Position numbers and translations under genes: made by a program. A model generated the notes under the pieces. It was not told the DNA's origin. It was given only the letters and a program-made list of their open reading frames with translations, and searched no databases. Positions 32,927 through 42,754 of a stretch of DNA of 64,000 bases are shown here, piece by piece (the first letter of the stretch is position 1; every line of letters begins with the position of its first letter). This DNA comes from Amulumruptor sp947039275. Lineage in GTDB: Bacteria; Bacteroidota; Bacteroidia; Bacteroidales; Muribaculaceae. The stretch lies in NCBI GenBank assembly GCA_947039275.1, contig CAMQYL010000003.1, positions 1 through 64,000 of the forward strand, written 5' to 3'.

Positions 32927-33904
32927 CTAACGCCATGGAAATTCCGCAGGTATCGGATGACCCTTGACAGCCATACGCACTGTGGAGCAGAAATCCCTGA
33001 CAGCCTTCTTGACAGGAGCAGGCTCCATTCCGAGGACTTTATAGAGCAGACCCGCATCATTGGGAAGCCTGGTTATACCAGCCATCAGTGGTGTAGAGGT
33101 ATCGTTGACAGCCTGTGTCATGGCAAACACTTCTTCTGCCTTATCTTTGGGAAGCATGACCACCACGTTACCAAACACATCAAAGCGTCCCATGCATCCC
33201 AGAGCTCTCACCGAACGCTTATGAGGCTCGATTATAAACTTTTCACGGAATAACGGTGTACACTCCGGACGACAGCCCTCGGTTTCCACACTGAGGATAT
33301 CGTACTCGAAGAGTTCGCCATCAGCATAATATTTTCGTCCGCCCATGTAGATTTCAGAATAGACCAAGGTTGCGGTCTCTGCCACCTCGGCTTTGGTCTG
33401 ACAGATGAAACGTGTATGAGCTGACGGATAAATCGGTTCTGGAAGAAATTCCAGATAACCGCCGTCATCTACACGTATATGCTGCACCATGCCGCTGAAA
33501 TTGTATTTCATTACCGCGAGTTTAGTGGCAGCTCCCGTCGAGACAAACGCCATGGCATCCTTCTTGACATGAATATTCTGACTGTAGCGGTCACCATCGA
33601 CATTGGGACCTCCCGACGACAGGATATATACACAAGGCATGTCTGGCATCTCCTCGTCGAAATACAGTTCCTGCTGTACTATCAACGGAGCGCGACGGTC
33701 AAGATCACGAAGTATGGATTTGCCTTCGCGGTCAAGTTCAAAACCGAGACGAAGATACCCGTTCTTGCCCGGCACACCTACATACATAGCCTTGGGCTCG
33801 GTGAGATAAGGCGTCATCTCAGGTATATGGTCAAACACCGGGACCTTCACGTCGGAAAACTGACGCTTGAATCCGGGCTTTATGTCATTGATAGTATTAG
33901 CCAT
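32927..33904 (-). CDS. ureD: Urease accessory protein UreD
   Basis: 325 residues, longer than many UreD (about 270) because of a 45-residue N-terminal stretch. Family features: LSSGGPNVDGDRYSQNIHVKKDAMAFVSTGAATKL (in parts), GGYLEFLPEPIYPSAHTRF and RFDVFGNVVVM. UreD binds apo-urease and, with UreF and UreG, guides nickel insertion. Last of the classical urease genes in this operon, 28 bases after ureG. Confidence 0.95.
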   Translation of the reverse strand: MANTINDIKPGFKRQFSDVKVPVFDHIPEMTPYLTEPKAMYVGVPGKNGYLRLGFELDREGKSILRDLDRRAPLIVQQELYFDEEMPDMPCVYILSSGGPNVDGDRYSQNIHVKKDAMAFVSTGAATKLAVMKYNFSGMVQHIRVDDGGYLEFLPEPIYPSAHTRFICQTKAEVAETATLVYSEIYMGGRKYYADGELFEYDILSVETEGCRPECTPLFREKFIIEPHKRSVRALGCMGRFDVFGNVVVMLPKDKAEEVFAMTQAVNDTSTPLMAGITRLPNDAGLLYKVLGMEPAPVKKAVRDFCSTVRMAVKGHPIPAEFPWR

Positions 33905-33932
33905 AGGGACATGATTTGATAGAAGATATTTT

Positions 33933-34556
33933 TCAGTCTTTCACTTTGTCAAAGAGAGCCATCTTGAAGAGCAAATCTACAAACTCGTCAATACCTTCTC
34001 CCTTCATGGAATTGGTGAACACGAACGGCTTGCCGGGACGCATCAGCTCGCTGTCATGCTTCATCACCTCAAGAGAGGCACCTACATAAGGAGCAAGGTC
34101 GGTCTTGTTGATGACCAGGATGTCGCTTTGCGATATGCCAGGACCGTCCTTACGAGGAATCTTGTCACCAGCTGCCACGTCTATCACATAGACGAAGAAA
34201 TCGACAAGTGCGGGAGAGAAAGTCAGAGTCAGGTTGTCACCTCCAGATTCGATCAACACCACATCGGCATCAGGAAACTTTGCCTCCATCTCCTCTACGG
34301 CAGCGATATTCATTGACGGGTCTTCACGAACAGCAGTGTGAGGGCATGCTCCGGTTTCAACGCCGATGATCTGGTCTTCGGCAAGCACACCTTTGAGTGT
34401 CTTGCGCACATGCTTGGCATCCTCTGTGGTTACAATATCGTTGGTTATGATAAGAGTTTTCAGTCCGCGATCAAGCAGTTTGGGCGTGATGGCTTCGATC
34501 AACGCAGTCTTTCCCGATCCTACCGGACCGCCTATACCGATTCGACAAGTACTCAT
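33933..34556 (-). CDS. ureG: Urease accessory GTPase UreG
   Basis: 207 residues. P-loop GPVGSGKT (10-17), the metal-binding Cys-Pro-His motif GACPHTAVRED, ESGGDNLT (switch region) and NKTD base-recognition motif. GTP-dependent nickel delivery to urease. Length and motifs are complete. Confidence 0.97.
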   Translation of the reverse strand: MSTCRIGIGGPVGSGKTALIEAITPKLLDRGLKTLIITNDIVTTEDAKHVRKTLKGVLAEDQIIGVETGACPHTAVREDPSMNIAAVEEMEAKFPDADVVLIESGGDNLTLTFSPALVDFFVYVIDVAAGDKIPRKDGPGISQSDILVINKTDLAPYVGASLEVMKHDSELMRPGKPFVFTNSMKGEGIDEFVDLLFKMALFDKVKD

Positions 34557-34596
34557 AGTAATTAAGTGTGATTATAGGGATTAGATAATGTGTGAA

Positions 34597-35298
34597 TTAA
34601 TTCATAAACATACGCATTGTACCCTTTTCATGAAGCGATGCGAGAATATCCATCTGAGGGACAAAACAGTTGATGTCGCTCATCCCCAGTGTCCTGACAT
34701 GTTCATAAATCTCAGGTATCTTCAAAGACATATCCTCCAATATCAGCTGTGTGTCATAGTGGCTCACCCTGACGAGACGCAATGCCGCACCAAGTACCAT
34801 ATTGATTACGCCATATTGATGTGAAGCAAACAGGGCTTCTTCTGACAAGCCTTTGACAGCAAACACGATGCCTTGGGTCACGGGATAACTGCCTGAAATT
34901 TCTCCAGAGTTGATTGCATCCAGCCATCCGGCAAGCAGGGCATTGTCAGGTACCAATCTGACTGCAAGCTCACTGAGCTTCTTGCCCATACGTATAAGCA
35001 TCAGACGTGACTCGTCATTGAGCTTACACATCATCAACTTGCGGTCAATCTCCTTAAGCGCTTCCAGATCACCGTCAAGTGTGGTACGGTATGCGTGTAT
35101 TGCCGCGATACCATCAGTGTAAGCTCCCTGGAGCGATACTGAAGTGACATATTGATGCAATGTGTCTGCATCATGCACTATCTTCTCATATGCCGCAGTT
35201 TCCAAGCCGTTACTGAACGAGAATGTCCCGACAGGAAAGGTGGAATCGCTCATCTGGAGCAGTTGCATCAATGCTGTTATATCGTTGGATGCCTTCAT
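34597..35298 (-). CDS. ureF: Urease accessory protein UreF
   Basis: 233 residues, all-helical, with the UreF pattern LLQMSDSTFPVGTFSFSNGLE at the N-terminus and QGIVFAVKGLS in the middle. Works with UreD as gatekeeper of UreG GTPase action on apo-urease. 36 bases after ureE. Confidence 0.95.
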   Translation of the reverse strand: MKASNDITALMQLLQMSDSTFPVGTFSFSNGLETAAYEKIVHDADTLHQYVTSVSLQGAYTDGIAAIHAYRTTLDGDLEALKEIDRKLMMCKLNDESRLMLIRMGKKLSELAVRLVPDNALLAGWLDAINSGEISGSYPVTQGIVFAVKGLSEEALFASHQYGVINMVLGAALRLVRVSHYDTQLILEDMSLKIPEIYEHVRTLGMSDINCFVPQMDILASLHEKGTMRMFMN

Positions 35299-35334
35299 AG
35301 ATACTGCGTATGATTACGGTTGTATATTAAAGGT

Positions 35335-35913
35335 TTACAGGTCGTGGTGATGGTGGTGATGTCCGCCCAAACCGTGGCTTTCGTGACCTGCTCCACCGAA
35401 GAGACGGCGCACTTCGTCAGGAGCTATATATGGAATGACCTGCTGACCCTGTTCAAATTCATATGTGACATTTTCAAAATGATGAGTATCCATGACACCA
35501 AGCATCACTTTCTTGTCAACAGTCAGCGGCACATACACCTTGTCATGCTTGACCACAGCCGGCCAGTGCTGATTACCGATGGCATGACCCAGCTCTACAC
35601 AGTGACGGATGATTTCATCCGACGAAAGGGAAGCCCAGCCTTTAAGATCTATGACAAGCACATCGTTGAGTTTGAGCCTCAACACTATCGCATGCTTCTT
35701 ATCTTCGTCCCAAGCGATTATGTCACCGTCCTTGATTTCTGTATGACGTTTGAAAGCGACAGCTATGTCGTTGCTCTCATCACTTTTTGCGAGGAAACGG
35801 CTCTTTTGTGCAGTCCACTGGTCAAGAAATACTGATTCGATAACGGCATCGTCAAGTTTATCAGTCCAGGGAGTCTCGTGAATATTTCCGAGAACTTCAT
35901 CGTAAACGATCAT
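35335..35913 (-). CDS. ureE: Urease accessory protein UreE, His-rich tail
   Basis: 192 residues: N-terminal peptide-binding domain, then the ferredoxin-like metal-binding domain, and a His-rich C-terminus GHESHGLGGHHHHHHDL. UreE is the nickel metallochaperone; the His tail stores or concentrates nickel. It lies 87 bases after ureC, the largest gap inside the operon. Confidence 0.95.
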   Translation of the reverse strand: MIVYDEVLGNIHETPWTDKLDDAVIESVFLDQWTAQKSRFLAKSDESNDIAVAFKRHTEIKDGDIIAWDEDKKHAIVLRLKLNDVLVIDLKGWASLSSDEIIRHCVELGHAIGNQHWPAVVKHDKVYVPLTVDKKVMLGVMDTHHFENVTYEFEQGQQVIPYIAPDEVRRLFGGAGHESHGLGGHHHHHHDL

Positions 35914-36000
35914 AATGTGGCGAATTATATTGATTATTAAAAGATTAAATCAACATAGAGGCGGGAATACCCCGTCTCTATGTCGGTTTTGATTAGGAAT

Positions 36001-37719
36001 TTAGCTGAACCAGTAGAGCTGAGCCAGCGAAAGTTCTTTAGCAGGAGGTACAGTGGCGAGCACACCGTCTACAGTGACTTCGAATGTCTCGGGGTTGACC
36101 TCGATTTGAGGTGTGGCATTGTTACGCACCATGTCGTTCTTTGACAGCTGACGCATGCCATGCACACCGTATATCTGACTCTTCAGTCCGAGACGTTCCT
36201 TCAGACCAGCCTGGGCAGCAGCCTGCGAAACGAAGGTCACGCGGGTTTCGGCAAGTTCCTTGCCAAATGCACCGAACATCGGACGCATGATGCAAGGCTG
36301 CGGGGTCGGCAGTGAGGCGTTGGGGTCACCCATGTTTGCCCAGCTGATCAGACCGTTCTTAAGCACCATCTTAGGCTTTGCACCGAAGAATGCAGGCTCC
36401 CAGAGCACGAGGTCAGCCATCTTGCCTACTTCAACCGAGCCAAGGATTTCATTGATACCGTAAGTGATGGCTGGGTTGATGGTTATCTGGGCAAGGTAAC
36501 GGAGTACACGGAAGTTGTCGTTTTCGTCAGAGTCTTCGGGCAGTTTGCCACGGGCAGACTTCATATAACTTGCCATCTGGAAAGTACGCATGAACGATTC
36601 GCCTACACGACCCATCGCCTGAGAGTCAGATGATACCATGGAGATGATGCCGAGGTCATGGAATACGTTTTCAGCAGCCTGAGTCTCAGGACGCACACGG
36701 CTCTCAGCAAATGCCACATCCGATGGAATGGTCGGGTTAAGATTGTGGCATACCATAATCATATCAAACAGCTCAGCCTCGGAGTTGACACCGAAAGGCA
36801 GTGTCGGATTGGTTGATGACGGAAGCACATTCTCAAGCGAAGCCACTTTCAGAAGGTCAGGAGCGTGACCGCCACCGGCACCTTCGGTATGGTAAGTATG
36901 GATGGTACGGCCGTCAATGGCTGCGATAGAATCCTCTACATAGCCACTTTCATTAAGGGTGTCGGTATGTATTGCAACCTGCACATCGTAGTTGTCTGCG
37001 CTTGCCATGCAGGCGCGGATGGCTGCGGGTGTTGAGCCCCAGTCCTCATGGATTTTGAATCCGCAGGCTCCAGCTATAATCTGCTCGTCGAGGGTTTCTC
37101 TTACCGAAGAGTTTCCTTTGCCGAGAAAGCCGACATTGATCGGAAGACCTTCAGCAGCCTTGAACATCTGTTCGAGATTCCATCTGCCGGATGTAATAGT
37201 AGTACCGTTAGTGCCGTCCGTCGGACCGATGCCACCGCCGATGAGGGTAGTGATACCGTTTGACAAGCAGTCATACGCCTGCTGGGGAGCTACAAAATGC
37301 ACGTGACCGTCAATACCGGCTGCAGTCAATATAAGATGCTCGCCAGAAATAGCGTCAGTCGATGGACCAGTACACAAAGTAGGTGTCACTCCTTCCATGA
37401 CATTAGGATTGCCAGCTTTGCCTATGCCAGCGATTTTGCCATCCTTGACTCCCACGTCGGCTTTGACTACACCGATGATAGGGTCGATGATGGTGACATT
37501 GGTTATGACAAGGTCAAGCGACCCGCCATCGCTGGTGATGGTGTTGGCTGTGCCCATGCCGTCACGGAGAGTCTTGCCTCCACCGTAGACTGCTTCATCA
37601 CCAAGCACACGAAGATCTTTCTCGATCTCTACATACAAGTCCGTGTTTCCTAAGCGGATTTTATCACCCACTGTAGGGCCGAACAAGTTATTGTTTTCTT
37701 GTCTTGAAATAGTTGCCAT
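36001..37719 (-). CDS. ureC: Urease subunit alpha (catalytic)
   Basis: 572 residues, standard length. All nickel-site residues are present: HVH (139-141), the carbamylated Lys222 in GFKIHEDWG (His224), His251, His277 and Asp365 (VSSDSQAMGR). The flap cysteine is Cys324 in MVCHNLNP, with His325. Hydrolyses urea to ammonia and carbamate in the cytoplasm. Confidence 0.98.
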   Translation of the reverse strand: MATISRQENNNLFGPTVGDKIRLGNTDLYVEIEKDLRVLGDEAVYGGGKTLRDGMGTANTITSDGGSLDLVITNVTIIDPIIGVVKADVGVKDGKIAGIGKAGNPNVMEGVTPTLCTGPSTDAISGEHLILTAAGIDGHVHFVAPQQAYDCLSNGITTLIGGGIGPTDGTNGTTITSGRWNLEQMFKAAEGLPINVGFLGKGNSSVRETLDEQIIAGACGFKIHEDWGSTPAAIRACMASADNYDVQVAIHTDTLNESGYVEDSIAAIDGRTIHTYHTEGAGGGHAPDLLKVASLENVLPSSTNPTLPFGVNSEAELFDMIMVCHNLNPTIPSDVAFAESRVRPETQAAENVFHDLGIISMVSSDSQAMGRVGESFMRTFQMASYMKSARGKLPEDSDENDNFRVLRYLAQITINPAITYGINEILGSVEVGKMADLVLWEPAFFGAKPKMVLKNGLISWANMGDPNASLPTPQPCIMRPMFGAFGKELAETRVTFVSQAAAQAGLKERLGLKSQIYGVHGMRQLSKNDMVRNNATPQIEVNPETFEVTVDGVLATVPPAKELSLAQLYWFS

Positions 37720-37734
37720 ATCTTTATCTGTGGG

Positions 37735-38292
37735 TTATTTTGAACTTGCAGAAGTCTGCTTTGGAGTTATCTGATTCTGGGTATAGCCAGCCTCGGCGTC
37801 CTCCTCAGAAATAGTGCGGAATCCGTATTTGTTGACACGACGCACAGCGCGTTCCTTCAACGGATAATATGCAGGAGTATCTTCAAGACCTGCATAGCCG
37901 TCTACGAGGTCATTGAAGCCGATGACACGCTGCTTGCCGGCATAGCTGACAAGCTCAACCTCTTTTTCTTCTCCAGGCTCGAAGCGTATGGCTGTCGTGG
38001 CTGGAATGTTGAGATGGTATCCAAACGCCGCCTCACGGTCAAATTCCATATAACGGTTCACTTCCATAAAATGGAAATGCGATCCGATCTGTATAGGGCG
38101 GTCGCCAGTGTTGCGTACAGTGATTTTCTTGGTACGGCGGTTAACATTATACTCCAGATCATCCTTGGCAAGGATGACACCGCCGACAGGCACATATGTG
38201 TCAGGTTTGAATCCGGGGGTCTCAGGATAGGTGATCTGAGGTCTCCCCTGATAGACTCCTATAGGAGTAGTATAGGATTGCTGAATTGCCAT
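37735..38292 (-). CDS. ureB: Urease subunit beta with C-terminal extension
   Basis: 185 residues; typical UreB is about 100-135. The beta core spans about 35-125 (PVGGVILAKDDLEYN, TGDRPIQIGSHFHFMEVN, FDREAAFGYHLNIPA, RFEPGEEKEVELV). An extra N-terminal 30 residues and about 55 C-terminal residues (YYPLKERAVRRVNKYGFRTI ... TPKQTSASSK) follow no family core I know. It is 15 bases before ureC. The frame is clean, so the extension seems genuine. Confidence 0.95.
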   Translation of the reverse strand: MAIQQSYTTPIGVYQGRPQITYPETPGFKPDTYVPVGGVILAKDDLEYNVNRRTKKITVRNTGDRPIQIGSHFHFMEVNRYMEFDREAAFGYHLNIPATTAIRFEPGEEKEVELVSYAGKQRVIGFNDLVDGYAGLEDTPAYYPLKERAVRRVNKYGFRTISEEDAEAGYTQNQITPKQTSASSK

Positions 38293-38347
38293 GTCGTTTA
38301 GAATTTTGGTAATTGACTTGAAGTTTGATTGTGATCACTTGCCGTGA

Positions 38348-38650
38348 TTACTTGATGGGATGATGGATGCTTACCAGACGCGTACCGTCGGTAAATACGG
38401 CTTCAACCTGCAACAGATTGATCATGTCGGCGACTCCATCCATTACTTGCTCTTTGGTAAGGACTTGGGTTGCATCGTGCATGACTTCCTCTACAGTCTT
38501 GCCTTCGCGAGCTCCTTCCAGTGCGCATGAAGTAATGTAAGCCACTGACTCCGGGTAGTTAAGCTTTAGACCCTTGTTGAGTCGGCGCTCTGCAATCAGT
38601 CCCAGAGTAAGCAGTTTCAGCTTATCTTCTTCTTTTGGAGTTAAATGCAT
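38348..38650 (-). CDS. ureA: Urease subunit gamma
   Basis: 100 residues, complete: MHLTPKEEDKLKLL, AERRLNKGLKLNYPESVAYI and the C-terminal FTDGTRLVSIHHPI. First gene of the urease operon. The expected promoter is not clearly visible in 38651-38735; TAATATTG on the minus strand near 38690 is a one-mismatch -7 candidate. Confidence 0.97.
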   Translation of the reverse strand: MHLTPKEEDKLKLLTLGLIAERRLNKGLKLNYPESVAYITSCALEGAREGKTVEEVMHDATQVLTKEQVMDGVADMINLLQVEAVFTDGTRLVSIHHPIK

Positions 38651-38736
38651 AATAAATTTAAATTAAGGATTAGAGGTTGAGTGAATTGTTCAATATTAAT
38701 AACCACAGATGCTCATATAATGTTTCGGAGCGGGCA

Positions 38737-38776
38737 TAAAAAATGCCGAGATTCCTGATTCAGGAGTCTCGGCATT
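38737..38776 (-). terminator. Terminator of tig
   Basis: A 17-bp stem (38742-38758 with 38760-38776, one G-T pair) is followed on the minus strand by a run of T residues. Confidence 0.85.
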
Positions 38777-38798
38777 GATATCAGTGGGAATATGTGCT

Positions 38799-40181
38799 TC
38801 AGGCGTTAGCAGCTGCGTTGCGCTGCTCTACAAGAGCTTTGAATTCATCGATAGTGACATCCTTGTTGTCGATGGTGACAGCGTTACGGATAGCCTCGAA
38901 TATCTTGAGCAGCCCGACCTGCTGAGCCAGACGTGCACGTGAGTTCTTGTCGGCGAGCATGCGCTTTGCATAATCGGCATATACATCGTCTGACAGGTTT
39001 GACATGCCGTACTGGGCAAACTGCTGACGAGCCATCATTGTGGCAAACTGAAGCATATCAGCCTCCTCTACTTTCACGCCAAGTTTCTCGGCGATGCTGT
39101 CACGGATAAGCTGCCACTTTAGATCGGGCATAAGCTGAGCAAACACGCTGTCGATGTTCTCATCGTTGACATCCTTGTTGACACTCATATACCACTTCTT
39201 GAGGACGTCCTCTGCCACTACGATCTCGCCATCGTAACGAGAGGTGTAGTACTTGTAGACATCATCCTGGAAGAGATTCTCGCTATTGCCACGGAGCTGG
39301 TCTGCTATCATCTGCTTCACAGCTGCGCGATACTCATCTTCAGTATTCACTTTGTCCTTGCCAAATACGTTGGTATAGAACTCCTCATTGTGTTCGGCAG
39401 GACGAAGCACTATGATTTCCGAGATAGACAGCTCGAAGTCGCCTTTGACCTCAGCAGCCTTATCCTTGTCGATCTGAAGCATGGATGAGAGCTCTGTGGG
39501 GTCTCCTTCGCAAGTAGCCCAGGGGTTGAAAACGACCTTGTCGCCGACCTTCTTGCCTGTGAATTTCTCAGCTTGAGCCTTATCCTTGAAGTACATGGGA
39601 GCCACTATACCATCCACTACCTGGATAGCGTCCTCGGTCTCCTTTACAGTGCCGTCCTCGTTGAGCTCCATGATGCTGCCCTTGACAAGAGCGTCAGCCT
39701 CAAATTCCTCACCGGGAACCTGTGCGCCGAAACGCTTGCAGAGAGCCTGGTCCTGCTCGTTGATCATCTCGTCAGAGACAGTGATGGTGTAATATGGAAG
39801 TGTGACGTTCTTGTCAACCTCTATGTCAAGAGCGGGCGCAATTGCCAGCTCATACTTAAATGTATAGTCTTTTTTGTTGTCAAGGTCGAGAGCCACGACA
39901 TCTACAGGCACGGGAGCACCGAGGATGTCGATTTTGTTATCCTGAAGGTATTTGATTGCAGCGTCATAAACTTCATTGTTGATAACGTCTGACGCAACTT
40001 CCTTGCCGAAACGCTTTTCAAGCATACCGAAAGGCACATGTCCTTTACGGAATCCGGGGAGCGAGTGGGTCGCGCCGAGATGCTTAAGTTGTTTCTTAAC
40101 CTTGTCAGCATAGTCGCTTTCTACGACATCGATAGTAAGCAGGGCCTTGTTATTGTCCTGTTTGTCAAATGTTAAGTTCAT
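38799..40181 (-). CDS. tig: Trigger factor
   Basis: 460 residues. The ribosome-binding loop GFRKGHVPFGMLEKRFG (43-59) matches the GFRxGxxP signature; the central PPIase-like domain and the helical C-terminal chaperone domain follow. The conserved FKBP-like insertion looks reduced, as in other Bacteroidetes. Binds nascent chains at the ribosome exit. Confidence 0.95.
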   Translation of the reverse strand: MNLTFDKQDNNKALLTIDVVESDYADKVKKQLKHLGATHSLPGFRKGHVPFGMLEKRFGKEVASDVINNEVYDAAIKYLQDNKIDILGAPVPVDVVALDLDNKKDYTFKYELAIAPALDIEVDKNVTLPYYTITVSDEMINEQDQALCKRFGAQVPGEEFEADALVKGSIMELNEDGTVKETEDAIQVVDGIVAPMYFKDKAQAEKFTGKKVGDKVVFNPWATCEGDPTELSSMLQIDKDKAAEVKGDFELSISEIIVLRPAEHNEEFYTNVFGKDKVNTEDEYRAAVKQMIADQLRGNSENLFQDDVYKYYTSRYDGEIVVAEDVLKKWYMSVNKDVNDENIDSVFAQLMPDLKWQLIRDSIAEKLGVKVEEADMLQFATMMARQQFAQYGMSNLSDDVYADYAKRMLADKNSRARLAQQVGLLKIFEAIRNAVTIDNKDVTIDEFKALVEQRNAAANA

Positions 40182-40328
40182 TGTGTCTTAAATATCTGTA
40201 TATAGAGAATTTACTTTAATCTTTATATTTCAAGGTGCAAAATTAATACTTCAATTTAACATTAGCAATTCGGAAGGTGAAATTATGAAATATTTTCGCC
40301 CTCTCTGACAAGTATGGCGATTTATTCT

Positions 40329-40336
40329 TAACTTTG
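40329..40336 (+). promoter_or_regulatory. prfA promoter -7 box
   Basis: TAACTTTG, 43 bases before the ATG at 40379. The -33 element is weak (CTG at 40305). The ORF could be read from 40334, but that overlaps this box. Confidence 0.55.
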
Positions 40337-40378
40337 CAACATTATATTTACAACCAATCCGACCACCCTATTGTTCTG

Positions 40379-41488
40379 ATGTCTGACAACTCGCTGCTTT
40401 CACGCCTTGACGGCATAGAGTCAAGATTTGCCGAGGTAAGCACCCTGATCACCGACCCTGATGTCATCGCCGACATGAAACGCTACGTGCGGCTGACCAA
40501 AGAATACAAGGATCTCGAGAAACTTGTATCCACCACGCGCAAATACAAAAACCTTCTTGGAAACATAGATGAAGCCAAACTCGTGCTTGAGACAGAGAGT
40601 GACGAGGAGATGCGGCAAATGGCTAAAGAAGAGCTGGATGAAGCCACCACCTCTCTCCCATCCATAGAGGAAGAAATCAAGCTGCTGCTGATACCTGCCG
40701 ACCCCGAGGATTCTAAAAATGCGATTTTGGAAATACGTGGAGGCACAGGAGGTGATGAAGCAGCCATATTTGCCGGAGACCTCGCCAAGATGTATATGAA
40801 ATACTGCGAGAGCAAGGGCTGGAGCGTTGCCGTCACGAGCGCAAGCGAAGGGGCTGCCGGAGGCTATAAGGAAATAGTCATGTCCGTATCTGGCGATGGA
40901 GTGTACGGCATCCTGAAATACGAGAGTGGTGTGCATCGCGTCCAGCGCGTCCCTGCCACCGAGACTCAGGGTCGTGTACACACATCGGCTGCCACAGTGG
41001 CAGTGCTGCCTGAAGCAGAGCCTTTTGATGTGGAGATTAATGAAGGTGAAATTAAATGGGACACCTTCCGCAGCGGGGGTGCCGGAGGTCAGAATGTCAA
41101 TAAGGTGGAGTCAGGCGTGCGTCTGCGCTATATGTGGCGCAACCCCAACACCGGTGTATCTGAGGAAATCCTCATAGAGTGTACAGAGACACGTGACCAG
41201 CCCAAGAACAAGGAACGCGCCCTTAGCCGCCTCCGCACCTTTATATATGACAAAGAACATCAAAAATACATAGACGACATAGCCTCACGACGCAAGACCA
41301 TGGTATCGACAGGCGACCGTTCGGCGAAAATACGCACCTATAATTATCCCCAGGGACGCATCACCGACCATCGCATCAACTACACCATATATAATCTCCA
41401 AGCCTTTGTTGATGGCGATATCCAGGACGTAATCGACCACCTCATAATCGCCGAAAACGCCGAAAAGCTGAAAGCCACCGAACTGTGA
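40379..41488 (+). CDS. prfA: Peptide chain release factor 1
   Basis: 369 residues. The catalytic GGQ motif lies in RSGGAGGQNVNKVESG, and the stop-codon recognition region is in domain 2. ATG 40379 (MSDNSLLSRL) is preferred over 40334 because the promoter box ends at 40336. Terminates translation at UAA/UAG. Confidence 0.97.
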   Translation: MSDNSLLSRLDGIESRFAEVSTLITDPDVIADMKRYVRLTKEYKDLEKLVSTTRKYKNLLGNIDEAKLVLETESDEEMRQMAKEELDEATTSLPSIEEEIKLLLIPADPEDSKNAILEIRGGTGGDEAAIFAGDLAKMYMKYCESKGWSVAVTSASEGAAGGYKEIVMSVSGDGVYGILKYESGVHRVQRVPATETQGRVHTSAATVAVLPEAEPFDVEINEGEIKWDTFRSGGAGGQNVNKVESGVRLRYMWRNPNTGVSEEILIECTETRDQPKNKERALSRLRTFIYDKEHQKYIDDIASRRKTMVSTGDRSAKIRTYNYPQGRITDHRINYTIYNLQAFVDGDIQDVIDHLIIAENAEKLKATEL

Positions 41489-41489
41489 C

Positions 41490-41520
41490 TTGCTTATTTG
41501 AGATATAATGCGTATCTTTG
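41490..41520 (+). promoter_or_regulatory. Promoter of rpsF-rpsR-rplI
   Basis: TTG (41490-41492), 20-base spacer, TATCTTTG (41513-41520); start near 41527, leader about 43 bases. Confidence 0.75.
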
Positions 41521-41569
41521 CACAGATTTTTCAGAAAATCACATAACATAACTCAATTATCAACCCAAA

Positions 41570-41950
41570 ATGAATCACTACGAAACCGTTTTCATTTTAA
41601 CTCCCGTTTTATCTGACGAACAGATGAAGGAAGCGGTAGAGAAGTTCTCAAAGGTTCTCACCGACAACGGTACTGCCATTGTGAACACCGAGATGTGGGG
41701 TCTCCGCAAGCTGGCGTATCCCATCCAGAAGAAATCTACCGGTTTTTACACACTTGTCGAGTTTGACGCTAACCCCGAAGTCGTAAGCAAGCTTGAGACA
41801 GCATTCCGCCGTGACGAGCGTGTGCTCCGCTTCCTCACATTCCGTCTTGACAAGTACGCACACGAGTATGCTATCAAGCGTCGTAACCTCAAGGCAAACA
41901 AGCCTGCAGAGGTCGTAGCAGAAGTAGAAACAGTAACTAAGGAGGACTAA
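41570..41950 (+). CDS. rpsF: 30S ribosomal protein S6
   Basis: 126 residues with the S6 start NHYETVFILTPVLSDEQMKEAVEKF and a central WGLRKLAYPIQKKSTGFYTLVEF. A charged C-terminal tail extends beyond the core. First of the S6-S18-L9 operon, 4 bases before rpsR. Confidence 0.97.
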   Translation: MNHYETVFILTPVLSDEQMKEAVEKFSKVLTDNGTAIVNTEMWGLRKLAYPIQKKSTGFYTLVEFDANPEVVSKLETAFRRDERVLRFLTFRLDKYAHEYAIKRRNLKANKPAEVVAEVETVTKED

Positions 41951-41954
41951 CCAC

Positions 41955-42224
41955 ATGGCACAGGCTAATTCAGAAATCCGTTATTTGACTCCCCTTTCGG
42001 TTGACGTCAAGAAGAAGAAATACTGCCGTTTCAAGCGTGCAGGTATCAAGTATATCGATTACAAGGATCCCGAATTTCTCAAGAAGTTCCTCAACGAGCA
42101 GGGCAAGATTCTTCCCCGTCGCATCACTGGTACTTCACTGAAGTTCCAGCGTCGTGTGGCTCAGGCAGTTAAGCGCGCCCGTCACCTCGCCCTCCTCCCC
42201 TACGTAACCGATTTGATGAAATAA
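41955..42224 (+). CDS. rpsR: 30S ribosomal protein S18
   Basis: 89 residues, complete: CRFKRAGIKYIDYKDPEFL, ILPRRITGTSLKFQRRVAQA and KRARHLALLPYV are the S18 signatures. Partners S6 in the 30S platform. Confidence 0.97.
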   Translation: MAQANSEIRYLTPLSVDVKKKKYCRFKRAGIKYIDYKDPEFLKKFLNEQGKILPRRITGTSLKFQRRVAQAVKRARHLALLPYVTDLMK

Positions 42225-42249
42225 CTTTAAAGCCACGAGTACATATCAT

Positions 42250-42693
42250 ATGAAGATTATACTTAAAGAAGACATCAACAACCTTGGATACAAGGACGAT
42301 GTCGTGGAAGTGAAGAACGGCTATGGCCGCAACTATCTCATTCCTCAGGGCAAAGCTGTAATCGCCACTCCGTCGGCTCTTAAAGTTCTCGCAGAGAACC
42401 AGCGTCAGCAGGCTCACAAGCTTGCCAAAATCAAGGCTGATGCCGAAGCTGCAGCAGAAGCACTCAAAGACGTTTCGCTCACCATCGGAGCAAAGGCAAG
42501 CTCAACAGGCACCATCTTCGGCTCTGTCAACAACATCCAGATTGCTGAAGCTCTCGAAAAACTCGGTCACAATGTGGACCGCAAGCTCATCACACTCAAG
42601 CAGAGCGTGAAGGAACTTGGCAAATACAACGCCACCATCCGTTTCCACAAGGAGGTATCTGTTGAGATTCCTTTTGAGGTAGTAGCAGAGTAA
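42250..42693 (+). CDS. rplI: 50S ribosomal protein L9
   Basis: 147 residues. N-terminal domain with KEDINNLGYKDDVVEVKNGYGRNYLIP, a long central helix and the C-terminal domain. Last gene of the operon, followed by a terminator hairpin. Confidence 0.97.
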   Translation: MKIILKEDINNLGYKDDVVEVKNGYGRNYLIPQGKAVIATPSALKVLAENQRQQAHKLAKIKADAEAAAEALKDVSLTIGAKASSTGTIFGSVNNIQIAEALEKLGHNVDRKLITLKQSVKELGKYNATIRFHKEVSVEIPFEVVAE

Positions 42694-42720
42694 TCCTTTC
42701 TCTGGATACAAGCATATATG

Positions 42721-42754
42721 GAAAGTCTGTATCGGCAAAACGATACAGACTTTC
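42721..42754 (+). terminator. Terminator of rpsF-rpsR-rplI
   Basis: A 14-bp perfect stem (42721-42734 with 42741-42754), 6-base loop, followed by TTATTA. Confidence 0.8.
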
